From NCBI RefSeq assembly GCF_026262505.1, contig NC_067206.1, positions 37,463,896 to 37,527,895 of the forward strand: DNA of 64,000 bases, written 5' to 3'. Within the stretch, counting starts at the first letter, position 1. Each line of letters starts with the position of its first letter. The notes beneath the pieces were generated by a model. That model saw nothing but the letters and a program-made list of their open reading frames with translations. It was not told where the DNA came from and did not search any database. This document shows, piece by piece, positions 42,981 to 55,210 of the stretch. The translations under genes and the position numbers were made by a program. The stretch is from Trichomonas vaginalis G3. Lineage: Eukaryota; Parabasalia; Trichomonadida; Trichomonadidae.

Positions 42981-43019
42981 ATGAGATAAAATTTTATAAA
43001 AAAAATAAAATTAGCTTAG

Positions 43020-43560
43020 ATTTTTTTATTCTTCCTCTTTGAAGTTATCGAAATATTCTGTTATTTTTTCCTTCAGTAATGTTAAGTCTTCTTTGAATGT
43101 AAGTATTGTGCAACCTTTGATGTCATAGTGTGTTTGAGGAAGAGTATTTTGACAATTTCCTTTATTTGCTCATTCGTGTCATTGAAATCGGTAAGTTTTC
43201 ACGATAGAACCAGTTTCTGTCAGATTTGTAAATCTTAGCAAGGTCATAAAAGCTTTTGTTGTTTCTTCTGACTAAATGCAACATAACCATATCTCTATCT
43301 TCTTCTTTCTCCAACTCTTCAGTATATATCATATACTTATAACTCTTTTCCTTTCCTTTTGGTACTGAACGTGGTATTCTTTTCTGTATGCTTTTGTCTT
43401 TGGATTCAATGACTTCATCTTTTGCTGAAGTTCTTTTCCATCTCTCCACGTTCTTGTCTATGAATTTCGTCAAGAAGTCTGTAAACATGCCATGCATAAC
43501 GAGGAGAAGCCCACATTGCAACTGCATTTACTAAAAAGTCTATGAACATAATAACCTCTT
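43020..43560 (-). pseudogene. Maverick unknown basic protein remnant
   Basis: Minus-strand traces with a Lys-rich stretch (KDKSIQKRIPRSVPKGKEKS) and a C-terminal part KSFYDLAKIYKSDRNWFYRE, which recalls a small DNA-binding domain but cannot be placed. Broken. Confidence 0.3.
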
Positions 43561-43596
43561 AAATTTATTGGCAAATTTTTACGATTTTCATGTGTT

Positions 43597-43845
43597 TTAT
43601 GCATGACGAAAAAAGTCGTCTAGAGAAATTTCACTCAAAAGTTCTTGTGTGCTTTGGTTTTTGAACCAGTCGTCTGCGTGTTTAGTGTCTGGAGCAAAAC
43701 ATGCTGTCAAAATACTTTGCATTTGGTACATATCGTCTTTGACCGAACGAATGAGACGGAGTTGTTTGTTAAACTGAACCCACTCGTATTCTTCATTTAT
43801 GGCTTCATGAACGATAGCAGTTGTTGTGTTCTCTGTTGTTGACAT
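43597..43845 (-). CDS. Maverick small acidic protein
   Basis: 82 residues from the ATG at 43845 (MSTTENTTTAIVHEAINEEY .. STQELLSEISLDDFFRHA). Helical and acidic. Function unknown. Confidence 0.35.
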   Translation of the reverse strand: MSTTENTTTAIVHEAINEEYEWVQFNKQLRLIRSVKDDMYQMQSILTACFAPDTKHADDWFKNQSTQELLSEISLDDFFRHA

Positions 43846-44084
43846 ATCTGTCCTTACATACAAAATAAAAAAATAAATAAAAATAAAACTAACTTTATTT
43901 TTCTGTGTTAAAGAAATGTTAAAAATTCAGGGTTACATATGTGAAAAGAAGTCACGAACAAATGAAGGTCATAAGATTCAGCACATAATTCTGAATTGAA
44001 TGGTGTGTCATACATGTCAAGCCGTCAAGAATTGAAGGAGATACGAGGCTATAAAGATTTTGGATATTTTCTGACACACACCCT

Positions 44085-44310
44085 GAGGAAAAGTGACAAA
44101 ACACGACGATAGAAAAAAGTGACAAAATGGGAGAAAGTTGTTCCCGCGACCAAAATGCAATCATGTCGAAAAAGTGACATTTGTAAAGTTAGACGATAGG
44201 ATTTCCTGAAAAAGTGCAAGACTTGTTCTGAAAAAATCAACAGACTTTGTTCTGAAAAAATACAAGACTTGTTCTGAAAAAATACAAGACTTGTTCTGAA
44301 AAAAAGAGAT
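44085..44310. repeat. repeat-rich non-coding patch inside the Maverick
   Basis: 44085-44210 has four spaced GTGACA words with CGACGAT. 44212-44305 is a 24-bp tandem repeat (ACAAGACTTGTTCTGAAAAA), about four copies. No gene. Confidence 0.7.
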
Positions 44311-44460
44311 AATACATTTGGAAGTATCTCCCGGATGAAACTGTGCAGTTTGCCACGAGCTATAATGGAATGGTTAGTCAATAGACATATCCCAAGAAAA
44401 CTGTCAAAAGATCTGGTTGAAGACCTCTAACAAATTCAAGATGAGTTGCTGGTTCACCAT

Positions 44461-47400
44461 TTATAAATTTCTGTTGTAAATGTCATTGTATCTGTTTCGA
44501 AATTTCTGTTGATAGTTCTTCATCTTACAATAAGTTTTGTCTGCTTTCTTATCTAAGAACTTGCAGGGTGTCATATGCTTCAAGAGTTCTGGCATGACTT
44601 TCAATGTTCCTGCACTCTTATCTAAACTGTTAGAGTATCTTTTTACGCTTGTACTTGGATTTTCTAATGGTGGCAACTTGAAACCAAAGTTCAAAGTTCA
44701 ATATTAAATGTCGTCTGCTCTAACAGTAGTGAAGGCTTTATGGTGTATGGTTCTTGTCAGCTTTACTGTCTAATGTAGCTTGAAGTTCAATTTTCATCGG
44801 ATGATGTTGTTGTTTAGATTTTCACAAACTTTGTTCGTTGACTTCGAGTTCGAACTTTGTCGACTTTATACTTTTAATAGCCTATCTTCAAACGTTATTT
44901 GTTGCGCTAAACTCTTAAATAATCTGGTTCATCTAATACAGTCGTTAACATTGAAAGTAGAGGCATAAACTTATACCGGTATATAGAGTACCAATAGCTT
45001 CTTGGTGCTTTTTAGCTATCATCATAACTGTACAGTACAGCATTATGTCATAACCTTTTAGCACGAATGTATTTATAATCTACTTTATATAACAATTTTT
45101 AGTGCTTCGCTTCACATCACTTCGCTGTTAAATATCCATGGAGTTGTCCGTCATGATAATCTGTTCGTTGACTGAAGTTATATAATGAACATGGTTCTTG
45201 TCCGCTTTAACTATTTAATGTAGCTTGAAGTTCATTTTATATCGAGATGTTGTGTTTGTTTATGAGATTTCAAAAACTTTGTTCATTGCGGTCAAGTTCA
45301 TTTTTGTCCGCTTTACTATTTAATGTAGCTGAAGTTCATTTATATCGGAGATATTTGTTTATGTTCTTTATCTGCTTTTTCGGCTAATTTCTTCTATCTA
45401 CATTTTATTAAGTTCATGCCTACCACCACCCCCGAAGAGTATTTTTCTTCAGCTCTTGAAGAACGTCACTTCGCATCTTTGGTTGTCAATAATGAGACTT
45501 TGAAGTTAAAACCTTTCCTGTCTTAATGGATGTTTGTAAAACTTCTTCTTCACCGTGTTGGGGCGTCATGTCGTCATCATATCTTGTGAAAATCAGAGAT
45601 GTTGTCCAATACATTAAGCATATCTGTCTCAAAAGTTCTGCTATTTGAAACTGGAACGAAAGATATACAGAACTTTCATCATCTCCTAAAAGTCAAGTCT
45701 GCTTTCTTAGTATTTCTTGAATGTATGCAATGAGAACAGAGTACTTTGGAAAAATATCTTCGACAATATTCATTAGCTGTCTGGTTTTTGGTGGTTCTTT
45801 CTGGAGTTCTGTTGTTTCAGTTCCCTTCTGTGGTTCTGTTGGAGTTTTTGCCATCTCTTGACTTCAATGCTCTTGGCTCTAAAGACCTAAATGTTAGAGC
45901 ACAGTTTACAAAGGACTTATAAAATGCTTTAAATAGTCCTGGTAAGTTATTGTTAGCATTAAAAGTAAGTTCTTATGCTTCCATCATGTACGCCATACAC
46001 TATGTAAAAAATCTATACTTTTCTTGTAGTCACAATAGACTGACTGTGATTTCTTTAAAGATTTTCAATACCTTGTAAGCACAATTTCATGCATGTCTGA
46101 TACTGAGCCAAGAATATCATTTGCTTCCTTTAGTGTATTTGTGCTTGTCGTAAAGTATCCAATCCCGTACGTGCATTTGTTTGCTATACGTCTTACAGTA
46201 TCTATTTGACTCCCTTGTTTTTCTTGCATCCAACCAGATTAAAGTTTTAATAGTATCCGAACCATTTGAAATGAAGTTCAAAGCATTTTTAAACGTCATT
46301 TAAAACTTCTTCACCAAGTACCGCCCATATCTTTCGCATTTGGTATTGAAGAAACTCCATATGAAGCAGCTGTTAAACCAGTATTTTATAAGGTCCCATA
46401 TGCCATGATTTAGCAGTTTTTCCATCTTTCCATCCTTTCCATCCAAACCGTTTCGCCTTGAGTCCTTGTATTCCTTGTATCCTTGTATTCCTTGTATTCC
46501 TTGTGGTCCTTGAGGTCCGTGTCACGCTTCTCTCCTTCAGTTCATCTTACATGTTCGTTTAAATATTCAATGTCATAAGGTGTATCATCATTACTGCTAC
46601 CACAACGCCGAGAATTTGTTTCTCATTCATGACTAAATTCTTTAAGCATTTAGTTGTCGTCAAATCGAAAAGCTCTTTAACAATTCAATGAGAACATTTA
46701 TACTTTCACTAAATGAGGCATCTACTGTAGAATTTATATATTGCACCGTCCATCATTTATGATGGAACCTTGCTTGTTGTAATGAATGGTCATAAGTGTT
46801 AAAACGTATCGAAATCAATGACTTTTTAGTTTTTCCATCGTCAATGTTAAATCATTGCCTTCAATGTTAAAGTTGAGTTTCGTTTACTAATTCATATGAC
46901 TCTTCTTGCTTCAATTGTTTCATACGCCATATGCACAGCAATATAGTCATATTTTAATGAGAATAAAATGTTGTCTATTTGCAAAAGTACAGACCCAAAC
47001 GAATACGGGACAGTAAAGCTACCACAAACTTAGGTCTTCAGAATGAAGCGCATTGCTTCAGATTGTTTGACTTCAATACTATTGCAACTTTGGTCAACAG
47101 ATGAAACAGATTTCATGGAGTTTGAAATATAGATACAAAGACAGTGTTGTAACATTCCTAACAGAGCGAGTACACAGAATAGATAACTAATTGTAGGGAT
47201 CATAAGATACTCTCATAAATGAAAGAAACTATTGACAACATAGATGTCGAACTCTCTTCTGAGGGAACATTGAAGTTCAGTAGCAAGAAAGAGTTCAAGA
47301 TACCAAAGATGAGTCATAAGTACAACTTCTTCTGGGAGCATACCTAATGACATTTCTTTTGAAAAGTGTTGACAAAACGATTGAGATGAAATCTGTTCCA

Positions 47401-48700
47401 TTACGTAGTTTGGTAATTGTTTGTACGCTTGAGTCAAAAAATACTGATAATGTCACAGTATTTCAGGATTAATAGTAAAGGTTCAGTAGATATAAATCCT
47501 TCTGTTATGCAGTCAATTCAATGTTCATTCCAAACGTTCCTTCAGTATAAGCATGACTCATTTAGGTAAATGGGTTCGCATAGTCCTCATAATTTGAAAG
47601 ACATGCAATTCAGACTTGTTTGACTTTCAAGGAGCAGCCTGTAGAAACTGAAGGCACCAGTGCGAATGACTGTTGAAGTTGACTTTTTAGAAAATATTAA
47701 ATGCAACAGCTTACAAGAGAAACTCGAGCTAAAAATATAAAGTATGAATGTTATGTATTAGGTATGAACTTTGGTTGTTGCTGTTTGATGAAACAATGAG
47801 TTAGTTTGCCAGTCAAGAGAACAGAAAAAGCGTCAAAGGCGCCGAGCGCAAAGCGCATATTGTGTTAGTGAAAACTGCACCAAGTCAATAAGATTAGGTT
47901 TGCATTATGAAGATGAGTTCGATACTGTTGAAGAAAGTTTTGGACAGATATTTACAAATTGCTAACTTGAATTTTTTTGACTGACGGCGCGAAGCGCCAA
48001 GATGGGCTCAAAGAGCCCTCCTGACTGCTTTAATTTACTAAAACATATTTCAAGCAAAGCTTATAGTAAGTAGATAGTTTTGTATACTCGTTCGAATATT
48101 TATACTTAAACTCAACTCCTGTAGTTCCTGGTGTTTCAAGTATGCGGATGTTACCTATTTTCATGAATATGTGGAGTTTGACCACAGCATTCGATTTCAG
48201 GGTCGAGATAGTCAATGAACACTTGTTTCTCCTGTTATTCGTGAGATAAAATTTTCAAGGTCCTCCTTTGTTAGAATTATTTGGTTCTTGCTTATAAGAT
48301 TTGTCAAAAGCTTCTTATCGTCTTTGAGTAAAATTGTTTGGTATAACTGAAGAAGGTAATGGTCTACGTTATCTGAAGGATTTGTTTGAACATTTGTGTA
48401 AGGTTGTCGTTGGCTTCTCTTGAAAGAATTTGGTCCAGTGGTGGATACTCTAACTTAACATCTGATGTAGCGTAGCGTTTGAAGCTGAGTTAAATTCACG
48501 GCGCATGCGCCAAATGGCTCTTTGAGCCTCCCGACTTAAGTTCTGGTTCTTTTTCTTTCAAACACTCTGAACTATAGTTCTTTATGACAATATTGTTTGT
48601 CGTTCGTGAGTCAACATTTGATGTTGGTTCAATTGGAACATTAACTGGCACCAGCTAGTTGGATTTGCTTCTCATTCTATATAGAATAAAAACCTTTTTA
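44461..48700. other. decayed Maverick interior
   Basis: Coding traces on both strands, none long or recognisable, apart from a collagen-like stretch on the minus strand at about 46420-46525. Hairpins GGCGCGAAGCGCC (47986-47998), GGGCTCAAAGAGCCC (48004-48018), GGCGCATGCGCC (48500) and GGCTCTTTGAGCC (48515) lie between former genes. Heavily broken. Confidence 0.5.
46420..46525 (-). pseudogene. collagen-like Gly-X-Y segment in the Maverick
   Basis: The minus strand encodes consecutive Gly-X-Y triplets (GPQGPQGIQGIQG and GLDGKDGK). Such repeats are common in trimeric fibre or tail proteins of viruses. Part of a broken gene. Confidence 0.55.
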
Positions 48701-48701
48701 T

Positions 48702-48959
48702 ATGTATGAAATGAACAATATACTCGACAAGGGTTTGAATGTAAAGCTAACGAATGAAAATATTGTTGAATTCACTGAGACAGGAGCTGTGTATAAAGAT
48801 GTAGAACTACTGAACAAAAGAGCTAAGGGAAGAAGCAGAAATATGAACAAAGGGTGGAAGCCTATAAAAATTTATGTCAATGATGGCTCAGGAGGTTCAA
48901 ACATAAAGTATGCAGAAAGTTATAGAGTTTATGCTCTCAAAGGTGAAGCCTTCATTTAA
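48702..48959 (+). CDS. Maverick small protein
   Basis: 85 residues, ATG at 48702 (MYEMNNILDKGLNVKLTNEN .. ESYRVYALKGEAFI). Basic in the middle (KRAKGRSRNMNKGWK). Function unknown. Surrounded by broken genes. Confidence 0.3.
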   Translation: MYEMNNILDKGLNVKLTNENIVEFTETGAVYKDVELLNKRAKGRSRNMNKGWKPIKIYVNDGSGGSNIKYAESYRVYALKGEAFI

Positions 48960-49348
48960 GAACAGCTATTCTAACACATATCCTCAAAGCTAACGGATGG
49001 GGAAGTGGATGATATGAATGACAGCAAAATATTAACAGAAATGGCGACAGAGATGCATGGAATTTGTTTACCATCAGTCAATTGAAGGTTAAACTTTAAA
49101 AACAATGTTGGTCGTTCCATGGAATGTTTTTTGACTTAATGGTATTAGTCATGATATGAATCTCAAGGTATGAACGAGAGAGATGAGAGACTTATATGCT
49201 TCCCAAATTTCTTCAAAAGGTAATGTTATACCTGACTGTTTCCAAATGAGTAAATGTCATATGCGTGAGAAACCTTGAAAGATAACGAAGTCAGTTATGA
49301 GACGTTTTATGTTTAAAGCAAGGAAACGCCATGTTTGCATAAGTATTG

Positions 49349-50000
49349 CTACAGTTTAAGTGGTAATGTCTGACTGTTTATGATGTTAGCTAATGGTGAG
49401 TCTGCTTTTGACACTAAACCTTTTCCGGCGAAGTCGTCACAAACGAGCAGAGTGTTTGAAGGATACTTTTTGAAGGGGTATTTTGAAAGTTTTGATAGAA
49501 TGTAGTTTGTCAGTCGTTTCATATCGTAAACTCCTGAGTATTGACGTAAGTGGTGTTTGTCAATAATTCTTTCCATCTCTTCTGAAGTCTTTTGCATTCC
49601 TGACTGTATGAACTCTACATGCATAATATTTTCTCTTCGTCGAATGTAACGTTGAAGAAATTCAATGAGTTCGCTATCTGGAACTTTAACGACAGAGGCT
49701 TGAACTTTTGACATAAATGTTTCGCTGTTGAATCCATAGAGTCTGAAGTTGCTGATATATATGATTTGGTCATAGTAAGAGTCGTTTCCTAAACGCTCTG
49801 TTATGAGTATATGGACGAATGAGGTTGAATGTCTTACCTGAACCCATCTTTCCACAATAGAAATACACACCATTTGAACAGAACTCTATAGTCCTTACTG
49901 AAAGGAAGAATGAGAGAACTGTTGAGCTTTTCACTGCTTTCATTCATGTCTTCATCTACGTCATGTATTAAATGCTTCATTTTATCTTCATTAAAATGCA
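49349..50000 (-). pseudogene. Maverick FtsK/HerA-type packaging ATPase remnant
   Basis: Shows a Walker A-like CGKMGSGKTF segment near the start and Walker B NTLLVCDDFAGKG followed by SPLANIINSQ, as in Polinton and NCLDV packaging ATPases. The enzyme would drive DNA into capsids. Broken. Confidence 0.65.
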
Positions 50001-50053
50001 AGTCAGAAATATTCAGAACATAGCACCGAGTCTAACTGACAAGAGTATAAAGA

Positions 50054-51200
50054 ATATACTATGAAACGTTTAGATGAAACCTACCAAAATTCAAGAAAGT
50101 CAGTATACTTATGAATATCCAAGACACTGGTAGAGTATGTAGGAGGTGAGAAGCTATTGAAATAAGACAAGTTAGAAGTATTCCAGCAGGAAGAACAATA
50201 TTATTGAAGAACTTTAATGTTTTGAGGTATAATGATGAAACAAAGAAGCAAGATAGTTTTCCTGTTGCTGTGTATGTGAACCTAGACACAGGAGATGACA
50301 TGAAAGTTTTTAACACAAAGCTTCAAACGGTAGTGAGAGAACAACTGACTGCGGAAGGACATCCATTACCTTCAGAAGTTACCATAGTATATAATTTTGA
50401 ACAAATGCAATAGATTTTAAAGTCGTCTCTGCAAAGAAGTCAGGTTTTACATTTAATGAAGCAGATGTATATTCTAATGAAAACTTCAAAGCTATTGCAT
50501 GGTTAGATAATGACGATTGCTTTAAGAAAATATTTAAATTCAGTGACTCAAAGATGTCAATAGATGACCTTCGTGGAATGTTACATCGACGTTTACAGTA
50601 GAAGTGTTCAGCAGGATTGCTTACAAGATTGTCAATTGGTGGTATTTGGTCTCGTGAGAACATTGTTATAAATCCAGTATAAGTGATATTTGCGCTGACA
50701 TATTTATGTCTTTCAAACTACATGTATTCGCCGTCCGAAGCCATTATAGTATAACAAACTTTGTAAAGTAGTTTAAACATAAGACTTGTCAACTTCTTCA
50801 ATGAAGAGATGTTGTGCTACTAAAGATGGAAAAGGATGGCTCATTATTGAGATGATTTAATAGGCATATTAAATGAGCTTGTTCTTGGAAGGTCATTCAT
50901 GATGAAATAACTGTTTTGTGAAGATGTTAGCAATTGTTCAGACATTTTTGAAGCGTATAGGATGAGATAAGTAAGAAGTTTATGGAATGAGATGTTTAAT
51001 GTTTCATTGACTTTCTCCAGTAACGAGACTTTTATGAAAGAATAATATTGAAAGAGATGATTTTAAATATGGTGTAAATGGTAGCTTGGACAGCTTTAGG
51101 CGCAATGGGAACAAAAGCATTAGCAATTTGGACGCCAAAAGCACTTGGGGCTTATGAGCAGTAAATAAAATGAGTGGAGGAAGGGGTTTCGAAGACATTA
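50054..51200 (+). pseudogene. Maverick unknown genes, decayed
   Basis: Plus-strand traces (NVLRYNDETKKQDSFPVAVY; NEADVYSNENFKAIAWLDND) and a Gly/Ala-rich piece near 51080-51180 (WTALGAMGTKALAIW). Possibly small structural proteins. Broken. Confidence 0.35.
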
Positions 51201-51607
51201 GATGCAAATAAAGGGACAGATTGGAGGCCTGGTTCAAAGAAAGGTTAAGATTAAATAAAATAGGGCTCATAAATAAAGCATCCAAATTTGGTTGGACTGA
51301 GTCAGAAAATGCTTTAGGAAAGGAATGAGTTTGCAAAACACGCAAAAGACTTAATGACCAGATGAAAGGTGAAACAATGCATTTAATAGATTGATGGAAC
51401 TAAAGAAAATGTTTCTTCTCCACCAGTGTTTCTTCCGTATGGTGCCCTAATGGAATGTATCGGAAATCCTTAACGAAAGACCATTTGACCATTACTGGTG
51501 GAAGTAACTGGTATATTACGGACGAAGAAGAAAGACAGTCAAGTTGGAGACCAGACGTGAAGAAAGCACTAAAAAGAAAACCAAGGAAGAGAGTTTTAGT
51601 AAAGCAT

Positions 51608-52281
51608 GAATTCAACAGGTTAGAAAAGAGGTTAGATATTCGGGTTTGAGATCTAACCTTCTACCTAAATTTTATTTTTGTGGCTATGTTTTCATACGTG
51701 TGAGGGTGGTGATATCATTTAATTTTTTAAGTTTTACTGAAAATTTTTTTATTTGGGATTGTAAATGAAGAAAAAAGCAACTCATTCGAAATTCACAGTA
51801 AACAACATACATTTAAACATTTAATTCTTCCTTCCTGAGCATAACAATGTTCTTTCAAATCATCCGAGACCAGTTGACTTTTCATTGACTTGTGTATAAA
51901 GATCGAAATAGTTATATCATTAAACCATACGAGACGAGGTAAGTTATGTAAATTGTACGTTAAGAAGTTTAGAGAAAGTTTTATGGCTTCAAGTATGACT
52001 ACAATAGGGTTACACGATGATGAAGATATTGGAAGGAAAAATTTTGAGAAGCATTAGTGAAGTCGTTAGTGAGAACGATAGTGGAGAACGTTTATTTTTT
52101 ACATTAGTGAGTTCGTTAGTGAAGTGAAGTTGGTTGGCGGCTTTGTAAATATTTAAGGTTAAGTTAGTGTTGTCGTTTGTGTTGTAAAAATACACGTTAA
52201 CGGTTTTGTTAAAGTGGCAAATTCACAAGTATTGGTAAAGTTGGAACGCAGTGCCACCATACCCAAGACTTGTAACTAACT
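51608..52281. repeat. right terminal inverted repeat of the Maverick
   Basis: Inverted copy of 33564-34224. It ends CCCAAGACTTGTAACTAACT, followed by the target duplication AATGG. The differences from the left copy suggest the two have drifted since insertion. Confidence 0.85.
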
Positions 52282-53211
52282 AATGGTCAACTTTTCCTTC
52301 ATTCCAGTAATTAACACGAGCAATAGAGCAAAGCAATGCCAAGCCGAGTAACAATATACCAAAAATTCTTAGTTGCAAGCAGGAAAAAAAGTCTATGAAT
52401 TAGCAAATTCTGATAATGTTCCTCAATGCAAAGAAAATTTTTGCAAAGAATTGAATATTCCCAATGCAACTATACAATGTTCCATAAATATAGTAAATAA
52501 ACTTTAAAGGAACCACAAAAAGGGGATAGAATCAATCTTACATTAATTTCTCAACAATTTTTTTTTTCAATCATAAACAAAAATCGAACAAGGATTCATG
52601 CGAAATGATTTTAGTTAAGAAGTTAACAATGAAATTGAATTGCATACTTTAAGAAAGGGTGATGATTACCTGAAAATTCAAAAGACTTTCAATTTATTCA
52701 TTTATTGTAATTCCTCCATAACTCATTTTTTACATGCAAACACAAGCTTTTTTGCGGAATAATTCAAATTGATGGAGACGTTTTTATTTTGTATTAAAAA
52801 AGGAAACTTTTTACTCAATTATTGGTACACCTCTGCACCAAATAATAGACTTATCCCTATTGCATTTGCATGGGTCTGTTAGTGAAAATATCGATAACAA
52901 TTAAGGATATGCTCACTAAATTGAAATCTTTAATTCCACCAACAGATTCAAGAATATTTATTCCGATCAAGTCCGGCAATTTAGCTGCTTGTAGAAGAAT
53001 CAGGCTTTTCTCCTTGCGTCATAAATTTTGCTTAACGTCATTTTGCCACAAAAAGGGAATACATGCAATGTCTTTCCGAATTGTTGAAGTGCTTACGCAG
53101 ACCATCCTCAAAAACGAAAATTGACTTTGATTAAAAAGTTAAAACTCGTTTACAAGAGGAATATCCAAACCGCGAAATAATCAGATCTCTTTTAAGTACT
53201 TAGATAGTATA
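52282..53211 (+). mobile_element. second part of the interrupted transposase gene, decayed
   Basis: It follows the Maverick's right target duplication. Plus-strand traces in shifting frames: KKVYELANSDNVPQCKENFC, ATIQCSINIVNKL, FNLFIYCNSSITHFLHANTS, LMETFLFCIKKGNFLLNYWY, then LIPPTDSRIFI. The run 'IQ-IDG-TF..KKGTFYSIIGT'-type text fits a DDE transposase core of Mutator type. Numerous frame changes; inactive. Cut again at 53211 by a mariner. Confidence 0.45.
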
Positions 53212-54581
53212 GGGTGGTCCAAAGGTGCGTTAGCACAGCGCTCTATATGAGACTATTAAAGGAGATATATGCTGATTATAAATATATAATAAAATATGAA
53301 ATATATGTATACTGATGAGTATGTTGTAATTTTGGCGCCCCACATGCCGGGATATAAAATGAATTTTGAAGACAAGAGGCGGTTTTTCCGCGGGAAATTT
53401 TTGGCGGGATTTTTTCTTCCAGTTTTTTTAATGAATCATAAAGAAAAATCCTCGCCTTGCAAAAAAATGCAAAGACTGTAAAAAAATCTACGAGACATTG
53501 GTAAAAGCTTCGGTATGGATGCTCCTACTATTCACCAGCTGTAACGTATCATGTTAGGATGTTCACTTTCATGACAAAAGGCCGCGCATCATAAAATTGA
53601 CAAAAATCGCCGGATCAAAGAACATCAAGCATTTTCAAAGCGCTAGATGAAGACCAAGAGCATCACTCAGAAAGGATAGAGGAGATTGACAAAGATAGCC
53701 ATGTCAACAGTCAGTTTATTATCTGCACAATTATTTGACTACAAACTAGCGTATACACACGTTGGGTTCCGCACCACCTTAATTAGTTCAAAAAAAATCT
53801 AGAGTCAATCTTCGAAAGAGCTCCTCTCTATATTGCGTGCGTATGCAATGTCCAAGAAGTTTCGCTTTTTAGTAACAGGGGACGAGTCTTGGTTCAATAT
53901 GCACAGAAGCCAAAATCTGTGATCCCGAAGGATGAAAATCCGCAACTTCCAAGAAGAAAAAATTGACACCAATGATTATGTTTGTCGTTTTTGGGACGTG
54001 AATGGCATCATCGCAATTGATATTCTTCAAAACCTAATAGCGATGGAATGCCTCAGTCATCTAGATATGACGCAAGTGTTTTTTACTCATATTATCAATT
54101 CTTGATGGAGTTTGAGAAATCCTCAACATACAAAAACAAAGAGTTGTGCATTCATTTTGATAAATTGTTCAAGAGTTCACAATCATAATAATAATTACTT
54201 TGTTGGAAAACAATGTCCAAAGTGTTCCAAACCTCGCTGTTTATTTACACCTGATATGTGCATATGCCGCTGCTGACTGTTTTTTATTCGGTTCACAGGC
54301 TATGAAAGAGAGCTGAAGACAGCGAATTCTGGCGAGTCCAGATGTGATGCTTCGAAGAAATGTTTTGTAAGGAGAGCAAGTTTGAGCAATTTTCTCGCAG
54401 TGATTTGATTTTTAAGAGCGTGTCTGTTCAAGGCCTGGATGATCGCTGCACGTAATGCGTGATTTGGAATCCATGGGTGATAGTTATTATATGATCAATA
54501 AAACTTTATTGATATTGTCGTGTAACTTGTTTATTCTATTCGCAGTATTCAGTGTTTGTGCTAAACACACCTTTGGACACC
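53212..54581 (+). mobile_element. mariner element (Tvmar-like), decayed
   Basis: Inverted ends GGGTGGTCCAAAGGTGCG (53212) and the complement of GGTGTCCAAAGGTGTG (54581), flanked by TA on both sides; 1.37 kb, close to known T. vaginalis mariners (about 1.3 kb). Internal traces of a mariner transposase: FRFLVTGDESWFNM (second half of the catalytic D,D core), WDVNGIIAIDILQ, then a TPD..C..FF..YERELKTANS stretch near the C-terminus, where the family has YSPDLAPxDFFLF. Many stops and frame changes make it inactive. Confidence 0.75.
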
Positions 54582-54754
54582 TATATAACCATTTTAGGAT
54601 TCCGCTGACTACAACCGCTGGCATACTAACCAACATCTCTTATTGAATCCTTAATGCCGCAATTAAAGATAAATGGGATACATATGTACCCGCCGAACTA
54701 ATTATCCGGTCTCATTGAACATCGAATTCAATCTTGTTAAAAATGTTTTAACAG
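54582..54754 (+). mobile_element. third part of the interrupted transposase gene
   Basis: Traces HFRIPLTTTAGILTNISY and KDKWDTYVPAELIIRSH follow the mariner's TA duplication and resemble a transposase C-terminal region. The second Maverick's terminus cuts it at 54754. Weak evidence. Confidence 0.35.
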
Positions 54755-55210
54755 AGTTAGTATCTGTAATTGGGTACCAGGGTCTACGCCCTTAAGTACT
54801 CAATTACCTAGAATTTACAAAAAACCGTTTGACACGTAAAATATTTTTCCAGACATTTACAAAAATAAAAAAAATTTAAAAAAAATAAACTTAAAAATAA
54901 AACTTTAAAATTTTTGACACTTCACAAAATAAAAAAATAATTTTTTAAAATAAACTTACAAATTAAACGTTAAATTTTTTTTATTTATTCTTTTTTATCA
55001 TAGATTTTAACACGCCAGAGTAAAAAAATAAACTTAAAAAATAAATTATTCTCAAAAATTTTTTAAATTTCTGTTAGAAACGTAATTTTCATAAATGATA
55101 AAATTAATTTTTAGAGGGCTCTTTGAGCCGCATCTCGCCGTCTACGCGGCTTAGGGTAGGATCGTACCGATATCTAACCTCATTTCTAACCTTGTGAATT
55201 TTCTTATTTT

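Larger units (their letters stand above)
33564..52281. mobile_element. Maverick/Polinton element, about 18.7 kb
   Basis: Ends AGTTAGT...ACTAACT carry the 5'-AG/CT-3' termini of the family. The flanks share AATGG (33559-33563 and 52282-52286), a 5-bp target duplication. Long terminal inverted repeats of about 660 bp are present. Parts from left to right: small minus-strand genes, a double-jelly-roll major capsid protein, a candidate minor structural protein, protein-primed DNA polymerase B, small unknown genes, a collagen-like segment, and an FtsK/HerA-type packaging ATPase. Integrase and cysteine protease were not recognised. The element is broken: the left part keeps several open frames, while the polymerase, ATPase and most of the right half carry many (dozens of) breaks. 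Moderately old. Confidence 0.88.
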
